A stretch of DNA of 10,090 nt from contig CAYLOC010000124.1 of the NCBI GenBank assembly GCA_964385195.1, positions 1-10,090 of the forward strand, given 5' to 3'. A program made the position numbers and the translations under genes. Numbering within the stretch: position 1 is the first letter of the stretch; each line of letters opens with the position of its first letter. Shown here in pieces: positions 1-6,141 of the stretch. The notes beneath the pieces were generated by a model that saw nothing but the letters and a program-made list of their open reading frames with translations, did no database searches and was not told where the DNA came from. Origin of the DNA: CAYLOC01 sp964385195. GTDB lineage: Bacteria; Actinomycetota; Actinomycetes; Propionibacteriales; Nocardioidaceae.

Positions 1-1
1 C

Positions 2-505
2 GGTTCGGCTCCCACGCCGGCGGCCAAGCGCGCCTCTGCCTCGGCGTCGATCCTGCTCGGGGTCGCGGCGGTGATCTGCCTGGCCTATGCCGCCTGGGCG
101 TTCTCCATGCGGCGCGGTGTCTTCGCCGCTCTCACCTGGGGAGACGGGGTCAGCGTGGACAGCGCCCGTACCAGTGACGTGGTGACCACGGTAGGAGTGG
201 TCGTCGCTGCGGTGGTCGCCGTCGCCGCGCTGGTCCTGTGGGCGTGGCGCGGGCGGCGGAGTACCCGGGGCAGCGTCGACGTCTTGGAAGTGACCGGGCT
301 CGTGGTGACGCTGCTGGGCGCGGCCGTGGTCATCGTGGGGCTGAGCGTGGGCGGTGCCTCCACCGGAGTGTCCGGGGTGCGCGACGCCGCTCATCTGGCG
401 CTGGTGGGGACCCTTGTCGGCGGAGTCGGGTTCGTCATCGTTGCCGTGGGGTTGGCCACGGCACTGGTCGCGATCCGCACCTGGCGGGTGAATCCCCCAC
501 CATGA
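2..505 (+). CDS. Multi-pass membrane protein of unknown function, 5'-partial
   Basis: The frame is open from the left edge to a TGA at 503-505, giving 167 residues of a protein whose start lies outside the window. The first in-frame start-like codon, GTG at 71, falls in the middle of the first hydrophobic helix, so it is unlikely to be the real start. Four hydrophobic stretches are visible at about residues 15-35, 60-82, 95-115 and 129-157 of the visible part, separated by short basic loops (MRR, RGRRSTR). I recognise no enzymatic motif or named family. The stop codon overlaps the start of the following phosphodiesterase gene by 4 nt (ATGA), so the two are almost certainly cotranscribed and translationally coupled. 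A role linked to lipid or membrane metabolism is only a guess from that context. Confidence 0.75.
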   Translation, partial: GSAPTPAAKRASASASILLGVAAVICLAYAAWAFSMRRGVFAALTWGDGVSVDSARTSDVVTTVGVVVAAVVAVAALVLWAWRGRRSTRGSVDVLEVTGLVVTLLGAAVVIVGLSVGGASTGVSGVRDAAHLALVGTLVGGVGFVIVAVGLATALVAIRTWRVNPPP

Positions 506-1371
506 CGTGGAAGGCGCCGCGCGGGCGTCGCACGGAGCACGGCCGGCCCCGGCCCGCTGGCGCCGGCGCCTCCTCCTGGCGGCTACCGCTGGGACGGCCG
601 TTGGTGATCGGGCACCGGGGCGCGAGCTCGTCCCACGCCGAGCACACGCTGACGGCGTACCAGCGGGCGCTGGAGGAGGGCGCGGACGGTGTGGAGTGCG
701 ACGTACGCCTCACCGCAGACGGACACCTGGTGTGCGTGCACGACCGCCGGGTGGAGCGGACCAGCAACGGACGCGGGGTGGTGTCCGAACTGGCTCTGGA
801 CGAACTGGAGTCGCTGGACTTCTCCTCCTGGAAGCAGAACGGCGATGCGCCGGAGGTGGTTCCTGGGGAGGGTGTCGTCACCCTCCAGCGTCTGCTCGGG
901 GTCATCCACGACTGGGGGCGCCCGGTGGAAGTGGCGATCGAGACCAAGCACCCCACCCGGTACGCGGGGCTGGTCGAGCGGCGGCTCGTGGAGACACTGG
1001 ACCACTTCGGATGGGCCCGGCCCCGCGGCGGTACGGCGTCCCCCGCGCGGGTGATGAGCAAGTCCTGGCTCAGTCTCCGACGCTGTCTGGAGCTGGCACC
1101 GCGCCTGGAGACGGTCTTTTTGATGAAACGCATCCCCACCCGCCGGCGGGACGGCAGCCTGCCGTTGGGGGCCAGCGTTGCCGGCCCCTCGATCCGGGCG
1201 CTGCGGGACGACCCCGGTTACGTGGAGCGGGCGCATACCGCCGGTCATGAGGTGCACGTCTGGGTGGTGAACTCCGACAGCGACCTGCGGTTGTGCGCCG
1301 AGTTATCGGTCGACGGGGTGATCACCGACTACCCCGGCTGGGCCATGAGCGGAGCCGGCCCGGCGCAATAA
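502..1371 (+). CDS. Glycerophosphodiester phosphodiesterase (GDPD family)
   Basis: A protein of 289 aa predicted to hydrolyse glycerophosphodiesters to sn-glycerol 3-phosphate and an alcohol, with a single GDPD TIM-barrel domain. Visible family motifs are GHRG (residues 37-40, catalytic His38), Glu47 in AEHT (usually PENT), VECDVRLTADG with metal ligands Glu65 and Asp67, VCVHD with the second catalytic His80, IETKH (Glu147, Lys149), the Trp in VHVWVVN (250-257) and DGVITDYP (271-278). The first 30 residues are basic and not a signal peptide, so it is probably cytosolic. The ATG at 502 overlaps the preceding stop and has no Shine-Dalgarno, which fits coupled translation. The same frame stays open upstream to about 238, but that part lies inside the membrane-protein gene and was excluded. 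One rare TTA leucine codon occurs at 1303-1305 (residue 268). Substrate specificity cannot be read from the sequence. Confidence 0.93.
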   Translation: MTWKAPRGRRTEHGRPRPAGAGASSWRLPLGRPLVIGHRGASSSHAEHTLTAYQRALEEGADGVECDVRLTADGHLVCVHDRRVERTSNGRGVVSELALDELESLDFSSWKQNGDAPEVVPGEGVVTLQRLLGVIHDWGRPVEVAIETKHPTRYAGLVERRLVETLDHFGWARPRGGTASPARVMSKSWLSLRRCLELAPRLETVFLMKRIPTRRRDGSLPLGASVAGPSIRALRDDPGYVERAHTAGHEVHVWVVNSDSDLRLCAELSVDGVITDYPGWAMSGAGPAQ

Positions 1372-1442
1372 TTGTGTCTCGCTCTTAGAGATACAACCTT
1401 CTGGCTCTTGCGCAAACGCCCCCGAATCGGGACAGTTACCAG
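1372..1442 (+). promoter_or_regulatory. Intergenic region, likely promoter of the ATP-binding protein
   Basis: This 71-nt gap is visibly more A/T-rich than the flanking genes, which suits a promoter. It contains two small dyads, CTCT-T-AGAG at 1382-1390 and CCCGA-A-TCGGG at 1421-1431. A -35-like TTGTGT lies at 1372-1377 and another, TTGCGC, at 1408-1413, but neither has a convincing -10 box at normal spacing. I cannot assign a precise promoter. Confidence 0.35.
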
Positions 1443-1883
1443 GTGAGCGCTTTGGAGGCGGTCTATCCGTCGGCTACGTCGATCGACGGTCACCACGTCT
1501 CCTGGACCGTCCCGTTCGCTCCTTCCTCCGCCCGCACGGCGCGCACCGACGTCACCGTCGAGTTGCGTCGGCACGGGGCCACGCAGCGCACGATCGACGA
1601 CGCACGGATCGTCGTCAGCGAGTTGGTCGGCAACGCCCTGCGGTACGCCGAGCCCCTCCCCAGCGGCGGCCTGGAAGTCGCCTTGGACATCGACTCCGAG
1701 TCCGTCCGGGTCGCGGTCTCCGACGGCGGCTCGGTCACCCTCCCGACGCTACTCAACCCGCCGCCGATGGCGCCCAAGGGACGAGGGCTGACGATCGTGG
1801 GGACGCTGGCACATTCCTGGGGGGTGCACGAGGGCACCCACGGCAACACCGTCTACGGGGTGTTGCGGCGTCACCTATCCTGA
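1443..1883 (+). CDS. RsbW-like ATP-binding protein (HATPase_c_2, anti-sigma type)
   Basis: A protein of 146 aa made almost entirely of a GHKL ATPase fold, as in the serine-kinase anti-sigma factors and the many stand-alone HATPase proteins of actinomycetes. The N box is SELVGNALRYA (Glu60, Asn64), the G1 box is VSDGGS (Asp94, Gly96), the G2 box is KGRGLTIV (112-119), and a C-terminal HGNTVYGVL strand (133-141) closes the fold. There is no sensor, HAMP or phosphoacceptor domain, so it is not a complete histidine kinase. It probably binds a partner sigma factor or anti-anti-sigma protein; none is encoded nearby, so the partner is unknown. The GTG at 1443 is chosen because no later start keeps the first strand. 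It has only a weak CAGG upstream. It ends 6 nt before the next gene. Confidence 0.85.
   Translation: MSALEAVYPSATSIDGHHVSWTVPFAPSSARTARTDVTVELRRHGATQRTIDDARIVVSELVGNALRYAEPLPSGGLEVALDIDSESVRVAVSDGGSVTLPTLLNPPPMAPKGRGLTIVGTLAHSWGVHEGTHGNTVYGVLRRHLS
1876..1881 (+). promoter_or_regulatory. Candidate -10 box of the DUF5926 gene (leaderless)
   Basis: TATCCT lies 8 nt before the ATG at 1890, and no Shine-Dalgarno is present between them. Transcription would start at or next to the ATG. The box overlaps the last codons and stop of the preceding gene, so the DUF5926 gene may have its own promoter in addition to read-through. Confidence 0.45.
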
Positions 1884-1889
1884 CTGCCC

Positions 1890-2828
1890 ATGGGACGCAA
1901 GTCACGCGCAGCGCGCGCTGCGCGCCGTGAAGTCGCCGACGGCGAGGTCGGCCCCCGCCAGCCGTGTCCGTGCGGATCAGGTCGGCGGTACAAGAACTGC
2001 CACGGCAGCGCGTCCGGCGCCCCGCCGTACATTTCCCGGACGTTCGAGGGGCTCCCCGGAGAGTGTGACTGGGTCGCGCTGCGGGAGTTCGTGCCAGCCG
2101 GCCACGGCCGGGTGCGGCTGCGGGGCGACGACACGCCGGTCCTGGCTGCGACCGTGCTCCCCGGTCTGGCACCGGCACTGAAACGCAACGACGGCGAGGT
2201 GTGGTTCGCGCTGCAGGTCGCCCACCAGTCCGGCGATGCCAGCCGCGACTTCGCCGAGGCGCTGCAACGCGGGCTGGATGCCGAGCCCGGGGAGAGCGTC
2301 GTGATGCCGGGACTGTCCGGTCCCGGAGACCGCCTGCAGGACCTGGTCGACGCCGACGCCGGGTTCGAGGTCACCGTGCTGGACGGGTTCGACTTCTGGT
2401 TCGACGGCGTGGACGACCCCGATGGCTCGCTTGCCGCGAGCCTGGAGCAGCTCAACGAGGCTGCCGACCCGACTGCGCGCCTGACCAACGTGGACGCGGC
2501 CTACTGGACATCGGTCGGCACCAAGGAGCACCTGCGGTGGGTGCTTCCGCAGGACGAGGAGACGGCGCTGACCGCACTCGCCCGCCTGCATGCGTCCGGC
2601 GCGGACGGCCTGGTCGAGGGATCACGGCTTGTCGGGTCGTTCCGTGCCCACGGGCTGCTGGTCCCGGTATGGGATCTCCCGGTCGGCACCGGGGCAGAAG
2701 CGCTGGAGGAACCAGCCACCGCGTTCGCCGAACGTCTCACGGAGGCGCTCGCCGACGAGACACCGCTGGAGGAGGCGCAGCGCTCCGCCCGCCGGGGATT
2801 GATGAACCGGCAGATTACTGTGCATTGA
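1890..2828 (+). CDS. SEC-C motif protein, DUF5926 family
   Basis: A protein of 312 aa. After a basic N-terminus (residues 1-13, MGRKSRAARAARR) comes a textbook SEC-C zinc-binding motif, PCPCGSGRRYKNCHG at 25-39, with ligands Cys26, Cys28, Cys37 and His38. The rest matches my memory of the actinobacterial DUF5926 family: FEGLPGECDWVALRE at 52-66, VDAAYW near 200, and the block LVGSFRAHGLLVPVWDLP near 247-264. The function of DUF5926 is not known. SEC-C motifs elsewhere mediate metal-dependent protein contacts (for example SecA with SecB), so a protein-binding or quality-control role is possible but unproven. Its start lies 6 nt after the ATP-binding protein gene, and a strong hairpin follows about 55 nt after the stop. 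The length is full for the family. Confidence 0.88.
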   Translation: MGRKSRAARAARREVADGEVGPRQPCPCGSGRRYKNCHGSASGAPPYISRTFEGLPGECDWVALREFVPAGHGRVRLRGDDTPVLAATVLPGLAPALKRNDGEVWFALQVAHQSGDASRDFAEALQRGLDAEPGESVVMPGLSGPGDRLQDLVDADAGFEVTVLDGFDFWFDGVDDPDGSLAASLEQLNEAADPTARLTNVDAAYWTSVGTKEHLRWVLPQDEETALTALARLHASGADGLVEGSRLVGSFRAHGLLVPVWDLPVGTGAEALEEPATAFAERLTEALADETPLEEAQRSARRGLMNRQITVH

Positions 2829-2883
2829 TCCGATATGACGGGTCAGGTTGTTTGCGCCAAGCGGCTGTTATAAAGTTCAACTA

Positions 2884-2923
2884 GCCCGGTCGTTGCTGTT
2901 TCCCCCGTCAGTAACGGCCGGGC
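2884..2923 (+). terminator. Hairpin terminator after the DUF5926 gene
   Basis: The arms 2884-2898 and 2909-2923 form a continuous 15-pair stem around a 10-nt loop (TTTCCCCCGT). Thirteen pairs are Watson-Crick and two (2890/2917 and 2895/2912) are G-U in the rightward transcript. In the leftward RNA those two become A-C mismatches, so the structure favours termination of rightward transcription. No U-tract follows, as is common for actinobacterial hairpin terminators. It sits between convergent genes and may also slow read-through from arcA. Confidence 0.7.
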
Positions 2924-2964
2924 CTTCCAGTCCAGGGCCTTTCAGTTCAGTGCCTTCCAGCCTC
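2920..2964. repeat. Three imperfect 15-nt tandem repeats
   Basis: Three consecutive 15-nt units start at 2920, 2935 and 2950, all built around the core GCCTTYCAG. Units 1 and 2 differ at 2 positions, and units 1 and 3 at 4. The array begins inside the right arm of the terminator hairpin and ends 20 nt before the arcA stop, so it lies in the 3' region of the arcA transcript. Confidence 0.6.
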
Positions 2965-2983
2965 CGGCCACCTTCTGGACCGC

Positions 2984-4213
2984 TCACTCCGGTAGCGGCG
3001 CCCGGTCGATCGGGCAGGACATGCACCGGGGCCCGCCGCGGCCCGATCCGAGCTCGGAGCCTGCGATCTCGATCACCTCGATGCCTGCCTCGGCCAGCCG
3101 GGCGTTCGTCTCCACGTTGCGCTCATAGCCGACTGCGACCCGCGGGGCGACGGCCAGCGTGTTGTTCCCGTCGTCCCACTGCTCCCGTTCGGCGGTGACC
3201 GGGTCCAGCCCGGTGTCGATCCGCCGGAGCGTGTCGATGCCCATGGCCTTGGCCGCGGCGACCAGGAACGGCTCTGCGGGCCCGATGTCCAACCGGATGC
3301 GCTGTTCGTCCTCATGCGCCTCCTGCATGGTGAGCCGGTGCGCGGACAGCGTGTCGGCGATGTTGGGGTACATCACGATGGCGTCGACGTCGACCATCGT
3401 GCACACGGTGTCCAAGTGCATGCTGGCCCGCTCCTGGGCGATCGGTACGGCGAGGATGGTGTGGGCAAGCCCGTCGGAGAACAGCCGCCGCGCGAACCGC
3501 TCCGCCCCCGCCGGCGTCGTACGCTCACCCACCCCGACCGCGACCACGCCCGGCGCGAGCAGGAGGACGTCCCCACCCTCCAGGTGCTCGCTGCGCCAGC
3601 CGTAGACCTGTGCGGTCTCGGCGAACCGCGGGTGGAAGGAGTAGATCAACTCGGTGAGCTGGGTCTCCCGGGCTCGTGCCGCCATCGCCAGGCTGGTGAC
3701 GGCGACGCTGGCCCCGATCCACACCGAGGAGTCGCGGGTGAACAGCAGGTTCGGCAGCGGGTCGATGACGAAGTCCTCCGGGGACAACAAGGCGGTCACC
3801 GGCCCGAACCCGCCACGGACCTCGTCGTTGCGCAACCCTGCGGTCAGGATCTGCGCCAGCTCCTCGGGAGACAGGCCGGCTAAGTGCGTACGGAGATAGT
3901 CCCGGAGGGTGTCGCCCAGCCGCAGCCCGGAGGTGACCTGGGTCACTGCCTGGTTACGGGCCGCCTCCTGGCCCAGGGTCTCGGTCAGCAGGTCGACGAG
4001 ATAGAGCACCTCCACCTCGCGTCCCCGCAGCGCGTCCGCGAACGCGTCGTGCTCCTCTTGCGCCCGGCCGACCCACGGAATCCCGTCGAAAAGCAGGCTG
4101 TCGTTGTTCCGCGGCGTCAGGCGTCGTAGCTCCGGTCCGGGCCGGTGCAGCATCACCGTCTGCAACTGTCCGACCTCGCTGTTCGCGCCGTTCGCGCCGT
4201 TCGGTGTCGTCAT
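2984..4213 (-). CDS. arcA: Arginine deiminase
   Basis: A protein of 409 aa, the normal length for arginine deiminase, which converts L-arginine to citrulline and ammonia in the cytosol. It has the pentein (guanidino-group-modifying) fold. The catalytic set is visible: Asp161 in LLFTRDSSVW, the EGGDV block (212-216), His266 and Asp268 in MHLDTVCT, and the nucleophile Cys397 in GRGGPRCMSCPIDR at the C-terminus. LDI near 308 and the WDDGNN loop (346-351) also fit the family. The ATG at 4211-4213 is preceded by GAGGAC directly against the start, too close for a normal Shine-Dalgarno, and by TAGGGT 7 nt upstream, which suggests a leaderless mRNA. A rare TTA codon lies at 3881-3883 (Leu111). No arcB, arcC or arcD is adjacent, so this is not the classic fermentative ADI operon; stress, acid or nitrogen use are alternatives. 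Confidence 0.96.
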   Translation of the reverse strand: MTTPNGANGANSEVGQLQTVMLHRPGPELRRLTPRNNDSLLFDGIPWVGRAQEEHDAFADALRGREVEVLYLVDLLTETLGQEAARNQAVTQVTSGLRLGDTLRDYLRTHLAGLSPEELAQILTAGLRNDEVRGGFGPVTALLSPEDFVIDPLPNLLFTRDSSVWIGASVAVTSLAMAARARETQLTELIYSFHPRFAETAQVYGWRSEHLEGGDVLLLAPGVVAVGVGERTTPAGAERFARRLFSDGLAHTILAVPIAQERASMHLDTVCTMVDVDAIVMYPNIADTLSAHRLTMQEAHEDEQRIRLDIGPAEPFLVAAAKAMGIDTLRRIDTGLDPVTAEREQWDDGNNTLAVAPRVAVGYERNVETNARLAEAGIEVIEIAGSELGSGRGGPRCMSCPIDRAPLPE

Positions 4214-4220
4214 GTCCTCG

Positions 4221-4226
4221 ACCCTA
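4221..4226 (-). promoter_or_regulatory. Candidate -10 box of arcA (leaderless)
   Basis: On the minus strand TAGGGT is followed by 7 nt and the arcA ATG, so the first transcribed base would be the A of the start codon. At 17-nt spacing the -35 hexamer would be TTCTGA, inside the proximal arm of the palindrome at 4241-4284. CTGACA at 15-nt spacing is an alternative. Confidence 0.45.
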
Positions 4227-4240
4227 AGCGCCCGCCCGAC

Positions 4241-4284
4241 TTGTCAGAAGTGGAACCCGCTATAGCGTGTTGAGCTTCTGACAA
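4241..4284. promoter_or_regulatory. 44-bp nested palindrome: arcA operator or transporter-gene terminator
   Basis: The perfect 10-bp arms TTGTCAGAAG (4241-4250) and CTTCTGACAA (4275-4284) share their centre exactly (between 4262 and 4263) with an inner perfect palindrome, CGCTATAGCG (4258-4267). A further 3-bp match (4254-4256 with 4269-4271) lies between them. In total 18 of 22 positions are symmetric. If arcA is leaderless, the arms cover about -28 to -37 and -62 to -71, so the proximal arm overlaps the -35 region. The distal end begins only 8 nt after the stop of the transporter gene, so it could also act as a terminator hairpin, although no U-tract follows. I do not recognise it as an ArgR box. 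Confidence 0.65.
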
Positions 4285-4292
4285 CTCGGGGA

Positions 4293-4916
4293 TCAGGCGC
4301 CGATCGTGGTGCCGGTCACCAGCTCGTAGACGCCGAACCCGACGAAGCCCAGGCAGACGCAACCGGCGATGTAGTGCAGCAGTGACAGCCGCAGGTGCCG
4401 CAGGAGCACCTGCCCGATCACCACCGCGAGACCGGACACGGTCAACAGCGCTGCCCAGGAGCCGATGAAGACCGACACCGGGTGCTGGAACTTCGCGACC
4501 AGGTTGATCGACAGGATCTGACTGAGGTCGCCCCACTCGGCGACGAAGATCAACAGGAACGACGCGACGGCGACGCCCCACCAGCCGCGCCGCTGGGCGG
4601 ACGCCTTCTGCTCGAACTCCCCCGTCGCCTCCTCCTGGTCCTTGTCCGCGTGCGGCGCGGTCCAGAACAACACGATGGCGCCCACGAGGAACATCGCCGT
4701 ACTCAGGCCTTTCACCACCCACTCGGGCAGGAACGACACCGCCTGGCCGGCGACCACCGCCACTGCACACTGCACCCCGAAAGCGAGCCCGACCCCGATC
4801 CACACCGGGAGCGGCCGGTACCGGGTCGACAACACCAACGAGGCGACGAAGGTCTTGTCGGGAAGCTCAACGAGGAAGATCAGACCGAAGGAGATGGCGA
4901 TCAAGTGCCAGGACAT
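4293..4916 (-). CDS. GDT1/TMEM165 (UPF0016) family cation transporter
   Basis: A protein of 207 aa with the family's 2 x 3 helix layout: helices at about 4-26, 38-60 and 69-86, a charged cytosolic loop (87-110), then helices at about 113-140, 147-171 and 178-201. Each half carries the signature acidic motif: ELPDKT (17-22) in the first and EWGDLSQ (127-133) in the second. The family exchanges Mn2+ or Ca2+, probably for H+, and known bacterial members export manganese. The first motif has Pro where the consensus has Gly. I chose the ATG at 4914-4916 because it has GGGAAG 4 nt upstream and gives the usual length; the frame continues to 4979, but that would run into larC. It lies 37 nt downstream of larC on the same strand and is probably cotranscribed with larBC. 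No yybP-ykoY-like manganese riboswitch fits in that gap. Confidence 0.9.
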   Translation of the reverse strand: MSWHLIAISFGLIFLVELPDKTFVASLVLSTRYRPLPVWIGVGLAFGVQCAVAVVAGQAVSFLPEWVVKGLSTAMFLVGAIVLFWTAPHADKDQEEATGEFEQKASAQRRGWWGVAVASFLLIFVAEWGDLSQILSINLVAKFQHPVSVFIGSWAALLTVSGLAVVIGQVLLRHLRLSLLHYIAGCVCLGFVGFGVYELVTGTTIGA

Positions 4917-4953
4917 ACGCTTCCCAGGGTTTGCGGTCGAGTGCGCGTGGAGT

Positions 4954-6141
4954 CTATCGGGCGGTGGGCACGGACGCATGGGCGGCGGCCACCGCGTCGG
5001 CGAGCAGCACCTTCTCCGGACGGCCGAGGAGTCGGGCCGCCCGGGCGACGTCGTCGTACTCCGGCTGGGCGTTGACCAGCCGGCCGTCGAGGTAGCCGAG
5101 CTTGACCGTGACCGGTTGGCCGTCGACGTCGACGGTACGGGTGTCGCGGTCCAGTTCCCGTTTGGTGACCGCGCGCTCTCGCAGTCCCAGCGACGTCGTC
5201 TCGGTGAAGACCACCCGGCGTACGGCGGCGGTGCGGTCCGGTGCCACCAGCACCGACAGGGTGTGGGCGGGGCGGCCCTTCTTCATCAGGATCGGCACCA
5301 GCCATGCGTCCGAGGCGCCCGCGTCGAGCAGGTGGTGCAGCACCTGCGGCCACAGCCGCGGGTCGAGGTCGTCGACGTTCGCCTCCAGCACGACCGCCGC
5401 TGTCGGGTCCGGGCCCGATCCCTCCTCGGCCGCGTCACCGACGAACAGCCGCAGGGCGTTGGCCTGTCCGTTGAGATCTCGTGCGCCCGCTCCGGTGCCG
5501 GTCGCCCGGACCCGCATCGGCGGCTGTGGCCCCCAGGCGGTGACCCAGTGCCGCAGCAGGGCCGCGCCGGTCGGCGTACACATCTCGTGTGGCACCGGTC
5601 CGGCGTACGTCGGGACTCCGCGCAGCAGCGACACGACCGCGGGCACGGGCACACTCATCCGCCCGTGCGCGGCGGCGACGGAGCCGGACCCCACCGCCAC
5701 CGGTCCGCAATGCAGCTCATCCAGGCCGAGGTCGACCATGGCGGCACACACACCCACGATGTCGGCGATTGCGTCGAGCGCTCCGACTTCGTGGAAGTGC
5801 ACCGAGTCCGGGTCGGTGCCGTGTACATCCGCCTCCGCGGTGGCGAGCATGGTGAACACCGAGGTCGCGTGCCCGCGCACGCCCGCGTCGATGGGTGCGG
5901 CGTCCAACAGTGCACTGATGTCGGACAGGCCGCGGTGCGTGGTGGAGTCGGGGGCGCCGACGTGTGCCCGCCGCGCACGCAGGCCGCCGCGGCTCACCTG
6001 CTCGGTGGTCAGCGTGATCGACTCGGGACTGACGGCGGACACCGCGGCGCGCACGGCTTCCTCGCTCGCGCCGGCGTCGAGGGTGGCCGCCAGCAGCATG
6101 TCGCCGCTGGCGCCGGAGGACGCGTCGACCCAGCCGATCAT
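4954..6141 (-). CDS. larC: LarC, nickel insertase for the nickel-pincer cofactor
   Basis: A protein of 395 aa. LarC is the CTP-dependent cyclometallase that inserts nickel into pyridinium-3,5-bisthiocarboxylic acid mononucleotide, the last step in making the cofactor of lactate racemase (LarA) family enzymes. N-terminal motifs are D6-ASSGASGDM (6-15), HFHEVGALDAIADIVG (115-130), the AHGRMSVPVPA block (158-168) and TPTGAALL (189-196). The C-terminal half has EANVDDLDPRLWPQVL (253-268), PILMKKGRP (283-291), FTETTSLGLR (312-321) and the end motif NAQPEYDDVARAA (357-369). In Lactiplantibacillus plantarum larC1 and larC2 are joined by ribosomal frameshifting; here both halves form one open frame. 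The ATG overlaps the larB stop by 4 nt (ATGA) with no Shine-Dalgarno, so translation is probably coupled. Confidence 0.94.
   Translation of the reverse strand: MIGWVDASSGASGDMLLAATLDAGASEEAVRAAVSAVSPESITLTTEQVSRGGLRARRAHVGAPDSTTHRGLSDISALLDAAPIDAGVRGHATSVFTMLATAEADVHGTDPDSVHFHEVGALDAIADIVGVCAAMVDLGLDELHCGPVAVGSGSVAAAHGRMSVPVPAVVSLLRGVPTYAGPVPHEMCTPTGAALLRHWVTAWGPQPPMRVRATGTGAGARDLNGQANALRLFVGDAAEEGSGPDPTAAVVLEANVDDLDPRLWPQVLHHLLDAGASDAWLVPILMKKGRPAHTLSVLVAPDRTAAVRRVVFTETTSLGLRERAVTKRELDRDTRTVDVDGQPVTVKLGYLDGRLVNAQPEYDDVARAARLLGRPEKVLLADAVAAAHASVPTAR

Noticed and set aside
71..73. GTG as the start of the first membrane protein
   Set aside because: It would cut the first transmembrane helix in half, has no Shine-Dalgarno, and the frame is open to the window edge.
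4214..4292. ArgR-type ARG box upstream of arcA
   Set aside because: The palindrome arms (TTGTCAGAAG / CTTCTGACAA) do not resemble the ARG boxes I know, so ArgR control is not claimed.
4917..4953. Manganese (yybP-ykoY) riboswitch before the GDT1 gene
   Set aside because: The gap is only 37 nt, too short for the aptamer, and shows no matching stem.
4917..4979. Upstream ATG at 4979 for the GDT1 transporter
   Set aside because: It would add 21 non-conserved residues, overlap the larC end, and ignore the ATG at 4916 with GGGAAG in front.
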